Shown one piece after another: positions 33,404 to 44,830 of a stretch of 51,120 nucleotides of DNA. Position 1 is the first letter of the stretch; the number at the start of each line of letters is the position of its first letter. A program made the position numbers and the translations under genes. A model generated the notes under the pieces. That model was given only the letters and a program-made list of their open reading frames with translations. It made no database searches and was not told where the DNA came from. Origin of the DNA: Gracilaria gracilis (Eukaryota; Rhodophyta; Florideophyceae; Gracilariales; Gracilariaceae); contig JARGSG010000261.1 in assembly GCA_030374805.1 (NCBI GenBank), positions 1 to 51,120 of the forward strand, written 5' to 3'.

Positions 33404-33854
33404 ACTTCCGAGATCGGAGAAGCACGGTGGTGCGTTGGGTGCGTCGGTAGGGAACGCAACGCAGCATCCTTGCGCCAGGGAGCCGCTGTATATTGCTCCG
33501 CTCGGCGCAGGATGCAGCGGGAAGTACTATGCACCCTAGTGGGTTGAACTGGTCCGGAAAACCCGATGAGGCCCTGAGGTAAATGATTGGCAATCGTGCT
33601 ACCAAGTGGTACAGTTTAGTTGAGGAGCGCCTTCGCCTTACAGACGGTGGGCTTTCAAGAAATTGAAAGGGGCCTTCACGGGCATACAGAGGGTCAGCCC
33701 GCTCGGAGCTGCGTGAGCCAATGAAAAGACGTATATGGGCGTTCACGGTCGCCGTTCACGCACGTTCACGCTTGTTTAGAGACCGCCTGACTGAGCACAA
33801 CGTGCAGAGTAAGTAGTCCAAAGTATCAAAGTATCAAAATATCTACCACCACAA

Positions 33855-34010
33855 AGTTTACTCACTAACGGTGTAAAGTTCTGTAAAGGGTGGATGGGAA
33901 ACGGTGGCGCATACGGGGCAAACGATTAATTAAACGCCAATTTCTCTGTAATTATTCCGCGCCCAATTCACTCCGTAATTACTCTGCAAATGCCCAAATT
34001 CGGCTCGGGA
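33855..34010 (+). repeat. Dispersed repeat, copy B
   Basis: It matches 16835-16955: CGCGCCCAATTCACTCCGTA flanked by TAATTA on both sides, with the upstream actcactaacg and atggga blocks in the same order. It borders the 3' end of the NB-ARC/WD40 gene. Confidence 0.6.
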
Positions 34011-34020
34011 GTACCACAGC

Positions 34021-37000
34021 TCACCGAAGCGCTCCACGAGGCCGTCGCTCGTTCCGAGCCGCACGTCCGCTGCCGTCTGCCTGCGGATGCGTCCACTGCA
34101 CGGCTCCCGCTCCAGCCCTGGGCGAGTCTGGAGGTGGAAAGGCGCTGCTGCAGCAGCGCGCGCAGCTTGGCGCCCCACGCCTCGTCGTCACTCCGTCCGC
34201 AACGCACGCACCGTCGCCCCACGCGCCAAATCCCTTCCCTTTCCTGTGAACCCTTCCCCGCGACACAACGTACGACCCGTCCTCGTTCAGGCCCACCTCC
34301 ACGACCGGCTCGTCGTGCTGCAGCGGCCGCGCTACCTCCTCTCCCGTTCGCCATATTCCACACGCGAACAGTTTTTGTCCCCCGACCCGGACACTACCCA
34401 CTTGCCGTCGTAGCTCCACGCCACGCAGTACACGTCGTCGTCGTGAGCCGACATTGTGTGTGTCAAACGCCGCTCGCTGTGCACCGTCCACCACGCGCAC
34501 CGTGTGGTCTCGTGAGCCGGACACCACCTGTGTCCCATCCGCGCTCCACGCCACACTGCGCACCCAGTCCTCGTGACCAACTCAGCGGCGCTCCCAGCGC
34601 TTGCCCGCTGTCCACATCCCACAGTCGCACGCTGTTGTCAGCTCCGCCCCGACGCCACACGTTTTCCATCGGCGCTCCAAGCTACGCAACGCACAAAGTT
34701 TGTGTGTCCCAACGAGCGGCTCCCCCACCGCTCGGCCGCTGTCAGCGTCCCCACACGCGCACGCTCTTGTCCTGCCCGCCCGACACAAACCGCCGCTCGT
34801 CCGCGCTCCACGCAACACAAACCACCGCAGCGGTGTGCCCAACAAACGCATCTCCCACCGCCGCTCCGCTTCGCACATCCCACATGCGAACCGTGCAGTC
34901 GTCGGAACCGCTCAAACGCACGGCGTATCTTGTCGGTTCTGCGTAACGCAAATTCACCGGTGCTGTGTGTCTGCACTGCGCCTGTGCAACGCTCTCTCCG
35001 CTCTCACCCGGAGCCCACACTCGCGCGCTCCTGTCCCATGATCCGGACACAATTTGTCTTCCGTTTCCGTTCCACCTCACACAATACACGTCATTCGTGT
35101 GACCAACGAGCGGCTGTCCAACAATCTGTCCGCTGCTCACGTCCCAAACGCGCACGGAGCTGTCCGTCGAGCCGGACACAACACGTGTGCCGTCCGCGCT
35201 CCATGAAGCGCAAAGCACCCAGCCGCCGTGCCCAACCAGCGCCGCTCCCACTTGCTGTCCGCCTTCCACATCCCACACGCGCACGCTTCTGTCATCCGAA
35301 CCGGATACAATTCGCTTTCCGTCCACACTCCACGCCACACAATTCACATCGTCAGTGTGTCCAACCAGCGCCTGCCCCACAACTTCTCTGCTCTCCACAT
35401 TCCACACACGAATCGTGCCGTCCCTCGAGCCAGACGCAACACGCCTCCCGTCGCTGCTCCACGCAACGCAGTCAATGATACCCGTGTGACCAACAAGTGC
35501 GTGTCCCACAGATGATCCGCTGCTGGCTTCCCATACACGAACAGTTTTGTCATGGGAACCCGACGCTATCAAACTGCCATCATCACTGACTGCAACGCAA
35601 ATTACGTCATCATCATGACAGCTACGGACTCTGCGTTGTCTGCCCCGTTTCCGTATTCCATATCCATATCGCCCCATGCGGAAGTCCGATCACCCACCAT
35701 CTTCAAATTCGATGATAACTCAACACAGTTCTGCAACGCAAAGTTATTCATGTCCATCATAATTTCGTCGCACTCCTGTCGTTGCGTTTCAGAGAAACCG
35801 CTTGCAAAGTTGTACTGTGTAACTCCGACTGTTGTTCCGCTGACCCAGCAACACGAAAGCCGCTCTTCATCCATTTGAACTGAATAAGCAATGCCATAAA
35901 CTTTAACAATGTCCAACGAAGTCGTACTTGCCCTTTGCAAAAATCCCACCGACGCCTTTGCCCATGGCTTCGGTGCACGTGCTTCCATTTCTGCAACAAA
36001 CTGCTTCGTTGTATCGCACACTGTCGAGAAGCTCAACAGTCTTCCATGGATCTGAAACCAAGCCTCTCTCACCGTATTGTTCTCCAACACAAAAGTGCAA
36101 CCCATGCGAGCCGCTCTCCGAACCATCTCCATGTGCCTCACCAATTCATCATTCCCACCTTCATGATCTTCCGCAACCTTCTTTCCCACACTCAAATCGC
36201 GTTCCACTGCCGAAATTCCGTCGTATACCAGACGATCCACTATCCATTCCGGCTGCAATAACAGCCACAAAAGCTGCGTCTCGTATCTCGCACCCCGGAG
36301 TGCCCGACACACGTTGTCGTGGATATAATCATCATCTCGCATATTCCACCATTCCCACTTTCCGTTCTCCATCTCTACCCCTGGCTCAACTTCTTCCGCT
36401 TGCTGCTCGCTGCTCTCATCAATGCTTCCGCTCATGTTGTAGCAACACATATTGCGATACATTTTGCGATACCAACGCTTCGAACCACTCCTCTCTCTCG
36501 AAAGCGACTCAACAACTTCTTCTTCCGATGTTGCCTTCACTTCCGCTTGTTGTGCTTCCTCATGCCCAATCTTTTCGTGCACGATATAGTTATCAACGAG
36601 TGATCGCCAGCATGTCTTCACCTCGTACTTTTCCGAAGCTTTTCGAAGTGCGATATCGAGGATGACATCATGCAACTGAACCAATACTTGTGAGTTGAGC
36701 CTAAACCTACGTACAAGATTCACCTCATCGAACGCCTTCACAACTTCATCAGTTGTTCCTAGATCGGAAAACCCCCACAAGTTTCGTAACATGTCAATCG
36801 GCACCATCTGCTGCTTCTCAACAACACACAAAGCGCGAAACATCTTGCCGAAAGAAATTTCATCGCGATCAGACTGCAAAACGTCCAACGACGAATCCAC
36901 AACAATCCTGACTGAACCGTACGCTTCTGCATTACCATCCGCTATACTTTCTTTCTTTGAAAGAATCCGATGGTACACATGCTCCCAAGAGCGTGCAACG

Positions 37001-38166
37001 TCGTCCTTCCATTGCCTGCTCTCCCTTCGCACCGTCTCGCCCACAACCCCTAGTGCCACCGGAAGCCCGTTGCAGATACGCAGCAAACCCCTTACTGCTT
37101 CTTCATTCCTTTGGGGCAAGGACACTTTCCAATCGAACTTCGCATGTACCATCAACATTTCCCGCGCCTTGTCACTGTACATTTCCAGCGTTGTAAACTC
37201 AATCTCTTCGTCGCATGCATCCGTGAGCTTCTGAGATCTTGTCGTGTACACCAGGCGGCTGTTTCCGCTCAGTAGTGTTGCCAGAACTCTCGGCACTCTT
37301 GTAGAAATGCCGTTAACCAGCCATATGTCATCGATGAGCAAGAGGCATGTTCGGTTTTTGAACCAAGTCGACGCAGCATCTACAGCTTCATGTAACTCTT
37401 TCGAGCCCTTCAACCTTTCGGCCAGGGGTAAATTGCCAGTACGTTGCACCAATGTAGCAATTCCTGTTATGACTTGTGATAACGTAGCATGGTTTCCCAG
37501 TTGAATGTACAGCACGCCTCCACTAAACCTTCGCTTGATATCTTGAACCTCCGCCAGGCCTCGCAGTGCACATGTCTTACCAACACCGCCCATCCCGACG
37601 GCTACCACCCCAACTATCCTGGAATTACCTTCCTGCAATACAGCGGCCTTCAGCCTGCCTTCGCATGTTGAAGTAGAGCGATAATCCAATATGAGTCGTG
37701 GTGGGTTCGGGGGCACATTACAATGGGGAACGAAATCATGGTGCATGGACTGTTGTTGAAGCTCTCTGGACACCGGTGCAACTTTATCGCTTAGAAACTC
37801 CAAGCACTTGTTCACACTTTGTTCACAGCGATCTAAGATTTGCTTCATGCGATTGACGCGATCGGTGTACTTGGCAGATGCTATTCGCGACTGCCACTCC
37901 TCGAGTGCCTTAAAGTCCTCCTCCATGGTTGTGAGATGCGTGTGTCGTACGGTGTCCATTATGGGGTCATCGGCAACAACTGATTCCAGCGTGGGGGTCA
38001 GACATCGAATACCTGCTACATGGCGTTGAAGTAGATCCAGCCTGGTGCGGTTGTCGCTGGTGAGGTCCTGGCGTTCGCGCAAGCGGTTTACGAAAGCAGG
38101 AACCTTGTCACAAAAAGCCACCAAAGCGTTAACCACTCCGGCGGATGCTGTTACAACTGCTGCCAT
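34021..38166 (-). CDS. NB-ARC/WD40 NLR-like (APAF1-like) protein, WD40 part frameshifted
   Basis: The start is the ATG at 38166 (ACCATGG context). Residues 1-185 are a helical domain of unknown type (VVNALVAFCDKVPAFVNRLR...), possibly a HeLo/RPW8-like bundle. NB-ARC: P-loop GMGGVGKT (about 190), kinase-2 LLLIDDIW (about 274), TTRSQ (RNBS-B), GLPVAL (about 363) and an MHD-like LHD in VQLHDVILDIA (about 497). A linker follows to about 855. One frame change near 35650 leads into at least seven WD40 repeats (34742-35660), each about 43 residues. Three or four more are spread over other frames down to 34021. Such proteins are ATP-switched oligomeric sensors (APAF1, fungal HNWD NLRs); the ligand is unknown. 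The first 850 residues are uninterrupted. The clustered breaks in the GC-rich 3' part may be decay or sequence error. Confidence 0.82.
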
Positions 38167-38276
38167 GGTTTTGTCGGTACGCAAACGACGAAAGGATGAA
38201 TAAACGGTGATCGATGGCGGTACAACGAGTGCTGCGAACAGAACGTGAATGACTACGTTCGCGGTGCGAGAGTGGT

Positions 38277-38284
38277 TATTTATA
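38277..38284 (-). promoter_or_regulatory. TATA box of NB-ARC/WD40 gene
   Basis: The minus strand reads TATAAATA about 110 bases upstream of the ATG at 38166. This suits transcription start near 38250 and an 80-90 nt leader. Confidence 0.55.
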
Positions 38285-38289
38285 TGCAC

Positions 38290-41026
38290 GCCACAAGTTA
38301 CTTTGTAACTTCGAGTCTAAGAATTCACATCGGTCCAGCAATGCTTCCTAAAGGTATTTACAAATCGATGCGGAAAGGCACACAGCCATGTCTGACGCGC
38401 TGAGTTGGCACAGTAAGGCTCCACGATGGCCAACTCAAGGAATTAAATGTGTGGCGCAGAGCGCCGCGTAAGTTTGCTTGCAGCTCTCAGTTGGCATCGC
38501 AGGAGGCTTCTTCCTCCACAAGGAGACAAAAGATCGTTACGGTCACAGGCTATTGGCGGCAGCCACGCGGTGTTTGTTGGCATAACGCAATCCTGTGATG
38601 CGAGATCCACTCTCGAGGTAGTCTCGTAGTGCGCCTTGAGCTGGATACAACAAAAACGAAGGCGTCGCCCGTTGAAGCTCATCGATGACAGCTGTGCTCA
38701 CAAACATTAGATATTGACAGTATAATATACATATTATGTGAGCTTTTTCTTGTTTCAGTTGATAGCAAAATACCGCAGACGCAATTGCTGGACACGTTGC
38801 TTGCGTTTTATCTCTGGTTTCATGGCACTTTCTTAGAAAAAATAACAAGGCCCCCTGACCAGTGCTTTTGTCCGCATGCGCCCCCTGCAGCCGCTGCGCC
38901 GTCTGCCTGCAAGTTTGCGCTCATGAACTTGTATTTGTACTCCTCTCTTGTTCTGTCAAGCTCCTTTTGTCTACAGGGTTACACTGGTCTCGGCAATGAC
39001 ATGCGCTTCCTCCATCGCCGCTGTGCGAACACTGCTTTGCGGAAATCTTGCTTGCTGATCTCTGAGCCTTGCTTAAAATAATGCGTTTGCGTGGCTCCAC
39101 TATGGCAAAGATGTTATACAGTACTTTTATAGTTTCTACGCTCAAATGACTGCTGCAGTCAAATATTTGAATGTTTGGAATCTTGACCAGTCATGTGATT
39201 CCACTTTTTCAATGCTGCCTCTTTCCCCGCTTTGAATGATGTCAGCATTCTTGACTGGCATCGCAGTTCAAAGTTTGATTGCAATGCAATCAAACTTTGA
39301 ATGCTACATCGCTCAAAGTTTGACTGATTTTCGACTGTACACGTAGTAAATCTCCTTGGAATACGTCGCACACACGTACACATGTCACCAGAAAACTAAC
39401 AATATCATATTGCATTTGAATGATTTTTGACTGTTTGACTGGTTTTTGTGAAATTGAAGCATTTTCTCTGAGTAGCAATCAAACATTTGAAGGGCATTTT
39501 TTCTAAGCTTTGGACTGGGAGCAGCGGGAAAATGGCCTTTCTTGAAATATATGGCATACCTGCGGCGCAGGTTAATTTAAAAAAACATGCCCTGTACCCT
39601 AAGTGCCCTCTGAAGCCACAATTTTATCGCAAGGCTCCTATAGGGATACAAAACTGGCAATTAGCTAAATATTCCTAGCTAATTTAAGCAAATCCAGCTA
39701 GAACAGTAACTTTGGCTACTGTTCTGGAGATCTACTGCAATTATTTGTAAATTTTCAGTTCTTAACGCTATGCATAGAATACTCAAATTCTAGTCCAAGA
39801 TTGTATTGATAATCAATAATTTATTTAAAACAAGCGCCTTGTCACACAGAGCCGTTGAAATTCTCTTAGCATGCATGCTGTGCTTGGATCACAAAACCAC
39901 TAATATTTAACAATAGAAGGCAAACACATTCCAACTCTCTTTTTTTATACTTAACCACAGAAAAAAACGAATTTACAATTTTTTGGACTAACGTAAATCT
40001 GATATTTAAAAATGACTTTTGCAGATTGTGTCTATATTCTCTGCGTTCATTGACTCAAAGCTAAATTTCATACCTAAAATGACTTTATGTCATCCTGTTA
40101 CAGACCATATTTTTTGGTGGAAGCATTTCCTTTTATTATTGTCTATTTCTTTAGACCATCAAGTTTTCATTGTTGTTACAACCAGTTTACACATACATAT
40201 ATTTCTAGGAAACGTTTTGAGGTTGTATTGAGCAGGAATTGTTTGAGTACATTATCTCGAATAGAAGTTTTCTCCCTGCACCGAATTCCGTTAAATTGTT
40301 ATGCGTTCTAGGAAAAAGAAAACTTTTGCTGCTTATAGACGTAGAGTAGGTTACAATTTTCAACCAAACCCTCATTTCCTGTCGTCTTGTAAGAAACAGC
40401 TGATCAAACGAAGCATAAATTGTGATGATTCCTTTACTGCGAATGATCACGTAAGTAAGCTATAGGGCTTTGGTCTCTTTTCAGAAACATGCTTTTCAAA
40501 GTTTTCATTTTCAAACAAAAGTAGGACAGCAAAAATAAAACTGTACTGTTAATTCTTTGATTTCATCTTACATTTATCTATTGTTTTCCAAAGATACGTA
40601 CGGCCAGTGACTGTACAAGATGTAAGCCACACTAATTAAGGTAACAAAATTAAGGCAGGGGCACAATAACCAATATGGGTCACAAAAGATAATGTACTAC
40701 ACTATTTACGGTTGTTGGTGATATATTCACAGCTCACTATGACATACAACTCTGAGATGGAATATGGACGCCCCTACCCGCTTGGTGGTTGATCAACCCG
40801 TGCACAAGCTCTCTCAACGCATACCTAAATTGGTTGAAACAAACCTTTTAACGGGTGCTCGGAAGCATATCTATCGAGTGGTTCAGGACCTTTGAGTTTG
40901 CGAAAAAAAGGCGGAAGCAAAAACCCCTGGAGTTAATATGGTTCCACGCATACCACAAGGGATCCCTGCAAGTTTTTTCGCACCAATGAAGCCAATTCCG
41001 GGCGATAGTGCATCGACCATACTGTT
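38290..41026. other. AT-rich gene-free stretch
   Basis: No convincing gene. Several TCAAAGTTTGA-type motifs cluster at 39150-39500 around a perfect palindrome at 39267-39301. A 101-codon minus ORF at 38543-38848 has no recognisable family. Confidence 0.4.
39267..39301. repeat. Perfect 17-bp-arm palindrome
   Basis: TTCAAAGTTTGATTGCA (39267-39283) is the exact reverse complement of 39285-39301, with a single central base. Related TCAAAGTTTGA or ATCAAAC fragments lie within 200 bp on both sides, as in a small foldback element. Confidence 0.85.
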
Positions 41027-41074
41027 TTGAGCGAGCGCAGTCTTCTTTGTCTTATTCGATGTGCATGCAGAGGA

Positions 41075-41287
41075 ATGAAAAGAAGACAACAGAAACCAGT
41101 ATTCGCAAAAGGTTTTCAGAGCGAGGAAAAGGTATTTAAAGGGGCTTCTGTTGAATGTTTATCGGCTTTATCGAACCGAATATCACTTATTGAACAGATT
41201 GTGAACGTTGGAAGAAGAGGAGAAAAGAGAACGTATTTTGTAGATCCTCTAAGACAAGCCTATCACTTGAAGAAGAGGAAATACTAA
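41075..41287 (+). CDS. Hypothetical 70-residue basic ORF
   Basis: ATG 41075 opens MKRRQQKPVFAKGFQSEEKV..., ending in KKRKY and TAA. Composition is more protein-like than its AT-rich surroundings, but there is no family match and no neighbour. Confidence 0.2.
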   Translation: MKRRQQKPVFAKGFQSEEKVFKGASVECLSALSNRISLIEQIVNVGRRGEKRTYFVDPLRQAYHLKKRKY

Positions 41288-41289
41288 TC

Positions 41290-44200
41290 TTCTGCGTTTT
41301 ATCCCATTTATTGTCTTCAAGGCCTCTTCTAGGTGCTTATAGCAAGAATCAATGGTTACGGGGTACCTTTTCACCTTTCGAATTGATATGGTGGCTGAAA
41401 GTCTATTAACACGTCATCGAGATGTTGGAGAACTTCCCAGAATAATATGAACAACGTTACTGTTTCGCAGCCATTCTATCGGTTGCGTCCGTAAATTTTA
41501 TGCCACTCGCTCACAGATCTACTTCTAGATGAAGAACGGCAGCAGCACTTTTGGTCTTGACTGTCGATGTTTTGTTTAGGCTGGAATCTCTACCGTACTA
41601 CTTTACCACCGTTCAGGTACCATGTTTTAGTGGAGCGGCCTTGTCTTTCGCTACATTTTTGCTCGTGTGAGGGTTTTCAAACTGCTTACTGTGACATTTT
41701 GTGTTTGTACTCTTTGCTTTGTTGCGTTAAGCCTCCTTCATCGCATACATATCAGTCCTGCAGATTGCGAGTTGCTCTCTAAATCGTACCCGTCGATTGT
41801 ATGCATGCCATGGTCTCTTGCTCTTTTGGCCCAATCCATAGACGAGGAATTTGGTGGGGAACGCGTGCAAAAGCAACTGAAACAAAAGTACTAACCCTGA
41901 ACTGTAGGTTTATTATTGTGTATGTCTTGGCGACGATGGTATTCAGATATTGTTTGCACTCCTGCTTTGCATATAACGTTCATTTCCCACATGAATCTCT
42001 GGTTTTGGTCTTCTTGTTCCACTCTGATCAATGTTTCTATACATTTCCTGACCATCTCTTAATTTAGTTGCCATGGATTTGAACTCACCGCCTTGGAAAC
42101 GGTTGATGGAACCTGTTTTCTGAGCGAACGCCATGCTTCACAGAACAGTGTCTCCTTCTCAGTGCAGGAATCAGGTCGTCTTGCAGGCGCCGTATGAATG
42201 TGATCTTGAAATGCTCTGGCGTTTCTACGGGTACTGAGCCCCGTCTCGGCAACATAGAACCTTTAACCACTTCCATAGTCCCACCACTAACCACCCTTTA
42301 CAGTTCCTGTCCCTGTAGCGATACCTCCGCCTGACCTCCTATATCGCTACGGCACCATGGCTTAAGGCCGCAATTGACCCACCGTTGCCTTGGAATCTGG
42401 CATTGCTGCTGCTCCTCATGCAACCACACCTTGCTACCATCGTATGCCGCCTTTAGTGCTTCATACTGTGTCATGACTTTGTCCCCGCCTTCATGTTCTT
42501 TCTTCGTTTCATATAACTACTGACGCTCCATACATGTCATATTTCTGCTTCCCATCACCGTCGAATATCATCATCGCCACTTCCCTCAGAAAGACTATGA
42601 ACCTAGTTTCTTCTTCTTCTTCTCAGCTCAACTTGCAACAATGAAACCCCGCCGATTCCATTCTCATCGCTGCATCAATTCATGTAATTGTTGCTATACC
42701 ACACTTTTCACTCGCTCTTTTGCCAGTTGTTGCGGTTGTACTTTTATGCATATACCACCTTCGAACCACCGAGCCCATATCTTCATCTCCAGTGAGATGA
42801 AGAACATGAATAGAAAGTCTTAATCTTATGCACCTGGTTTCTTTTCTGGTCTCAGGTCTCCTTGCTGCGCAATCGGCGTTATTCAGTCGTCTACTGCTAT
42901 TCTGCAAGAGCGAATTCCATAATATTACTGAGGTCGTTCAATCATCTCCGTCACCTTTCGGACAGCCTCACCCATTTCGCTCACTTCATGATCGCCGTAT
43001 AACCCCCCGTCGCTTTTCGGTTTGGTCAAGCTGTACAATTGCCGTTTCTCTGCCCCACATCGTTCCACCATCTTCATCCTACAGAGATTATCAGCTAAAC
43101 CCCATCTTCGTGTTTTCTGGACTCTTCCGATGGATATAATCTCGTTTCACAAACCCCTTTTCTTCGTTTCGTCTCAGCAGACTAACACTGTTTTATGGTA
43201 TCCGCCATTCGTGTACTGGCATGGTTTCTGTTCCAATGCTTCTTTTCACGTTTATCTGGGCACAGCGCTCGTTGTTCTGGCGCTGTAGTACAGTTTCCAA
43301 CTCGTACCGCTTTGTGAAGCATTTTTCTCACACGGATGGAGTCATCAAAACAATGATTAACTGCATTAATTGATTTCTTAACAGCATATCTCCCGTTTCT
43401 TCTAACCAGTTACATAATCCTTGGCCTCATTATGTTACCACTAATACGCTGATATTGCGGTTTTTGGCTTCTCAATTTCGTCTTCACATGTTCTATTTCG
43501 ATCCCATGTTTCTCACGACTCTAAGTTCTTTCACAGTTCTCCATGCTTTTCCCACCATCGTTCTTTTGTCGTCTGGAGGCTTTTCTCAAACCAAATACCC
43601 TCCGGTTATCTCCAAGGATTCCTTCATCCTTGTGTTTCAGTCATTTTTGAATTCGAATCCATTCAGCAGGAGCGTGTTGAGGCCTTTTCATTTAACGCTT
43701 GCTCACGAAACCAGTACTACTGTACAGAGGATGGTGGCTTGGGGTTTGACGCCATACTGCGAGAACAGATGAAATCTAAGTTAATATTGTGCACCTCCAA
43801 CGAGTTGGATAGGAATCATATCATTTTCTGAATGTACTCAGAATTTCAGCCCTTGTGCGGAAACTGCTGGTGTTCCTATCACCTCTTGTAATGAAACGGT
43901 CGTGTACATTGGTTTTGGGGCTAAAGAGCCTCATCTCCAGTGTCTCATGAGACTGGACAGGTGACATTGAAGTTTTCCTCCCATCCCATACTTGAAGAAA
44001 ACATGGTGGAGCATGGGGAACGATGCGGTCTCGCTAGCCGTCTGGACCACAACAGTTTGATCGTGCCTTCGAACATGTACACAATGCACACTACTTTCTC
44101 GGTGTTGTGATCAGGGAAGAGGGCTTACAAACTGGAAAAAGATACTCCAATCTATGGAATGCGGGTTCAAATTCTGCCGAGTTACCTCGGGTGTATATGG

Positions 44201-44580
44201 GGGCTCGCTTAATTTCATGGTAACGGGAAGGAGGATCCACAGCCGGGAGAGTTGATAAAAGTAGCTACTACTCTAGTCTCACATGAGTGTCTGGGGTAGA
44301 TTAATGAGGAGCAATATCACCCGCAAGGGCATGCAGGCGTGGCTGTCAGGTGCAATAGCGGATAGGTACTTGACGTGCTTCTTTTTGCCAATGAAATTCT
44401 GGTGGGAGACTCAGGATTGAATACTGAATCTGCGATGGCGGTAATGATAACAATAGCGCTAGAATCGGTGGCTGTATCGGTGGTTGGCAAGGAAGATCAT
44501 CATGAGTAGAAGCTGGAATGGGTGCAGCAACACGGGCAATATGAGTGAGTTTGGAATGGGTGCGTTAAAAGCAGAACTTT
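41290..44580. other. No convincing gene; scattered decayed coding remnants
   Basis: A minus-strand segment (42085-42294, GSMLPRRGSVPVETPEHF...) and a plus-strand one near 43990-44220 (MVEHGERCGLASRLDHNSLI...) look protein-like but are short and broken by stops. No identity can be given. Pyrimidine-rich sequence dominates 42300-43700. Confidence 0.3.
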
Positions 44581-44830
44581 CATTACATGATCCCGGCGTT
44601 CTTGATGGGATGTAGTCTACTAGGTCACTACATCGTTTTTGTACACTTGTTAAAATTGACAGTTAGAAAGTCGCGATTCGTGCAGTTGGAAATGCTGTTT
44701 CTTCATTCTGTAAATTACCGCTCATTGTTTCGCAATGCATCGAATAAAAACAGAATATTGCTTGAACACTTTATTGAAGAAATACTTAGGACTCACTTTG
44801 TCCTGTCCTAGAAAGTAAGGAGCGTCAAAC

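Larger units (their letters stand above)
28188..33827. repeat. Tandem array, four units of about 1.41 kb
   Basis: Units begin with GGAAATATTGCTGGGG at 28188, 29597, 31005 and 32421 (lengths 1409, 1408, 1416, 1407). Each holds, on the minus strand, about 650 bp of upstream sequence plus the first two thirds of the SANT-like gene. Between units the junction is AAGTATC|GGAAAT; the same AAGTATC occurs, repeated, at the unique right border (33821-33835). Units are over 99% identical apart from single-base insertions, so duplication is very recent or partly an assembly effect. Confidence 0.93.

Noticed and set aside
28188..33827. CRISPR-like regular repeats
   Set aside because: Units are 1.4 kb coding segments; no short direct repeats with unique spacers occur here or in the 48057-48397 array.
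35602..35680. Programmed frameshift between NB-ARC and WD40 parts
   Set aside because: No convincing slippery heptamer is visible, and insertion-type sequence errors are common in this window, so an error or mutation is the simpler reading.
41667..41894. 75-codon ORF ending QLKQKY resembling the 41075 ORF end (KKRKY)
   Set aside because: The resemblance is only five residues, and both lie in low-complexity AT-rich DNA.
44150..44190. tRNA-like T-arm (GCGGGTTCAAATTCTGC)
   Set aside because: No acceptor, D-arm or anticodon arm can be fitted at the right distances, and the T-stem needs two wobble pairs.
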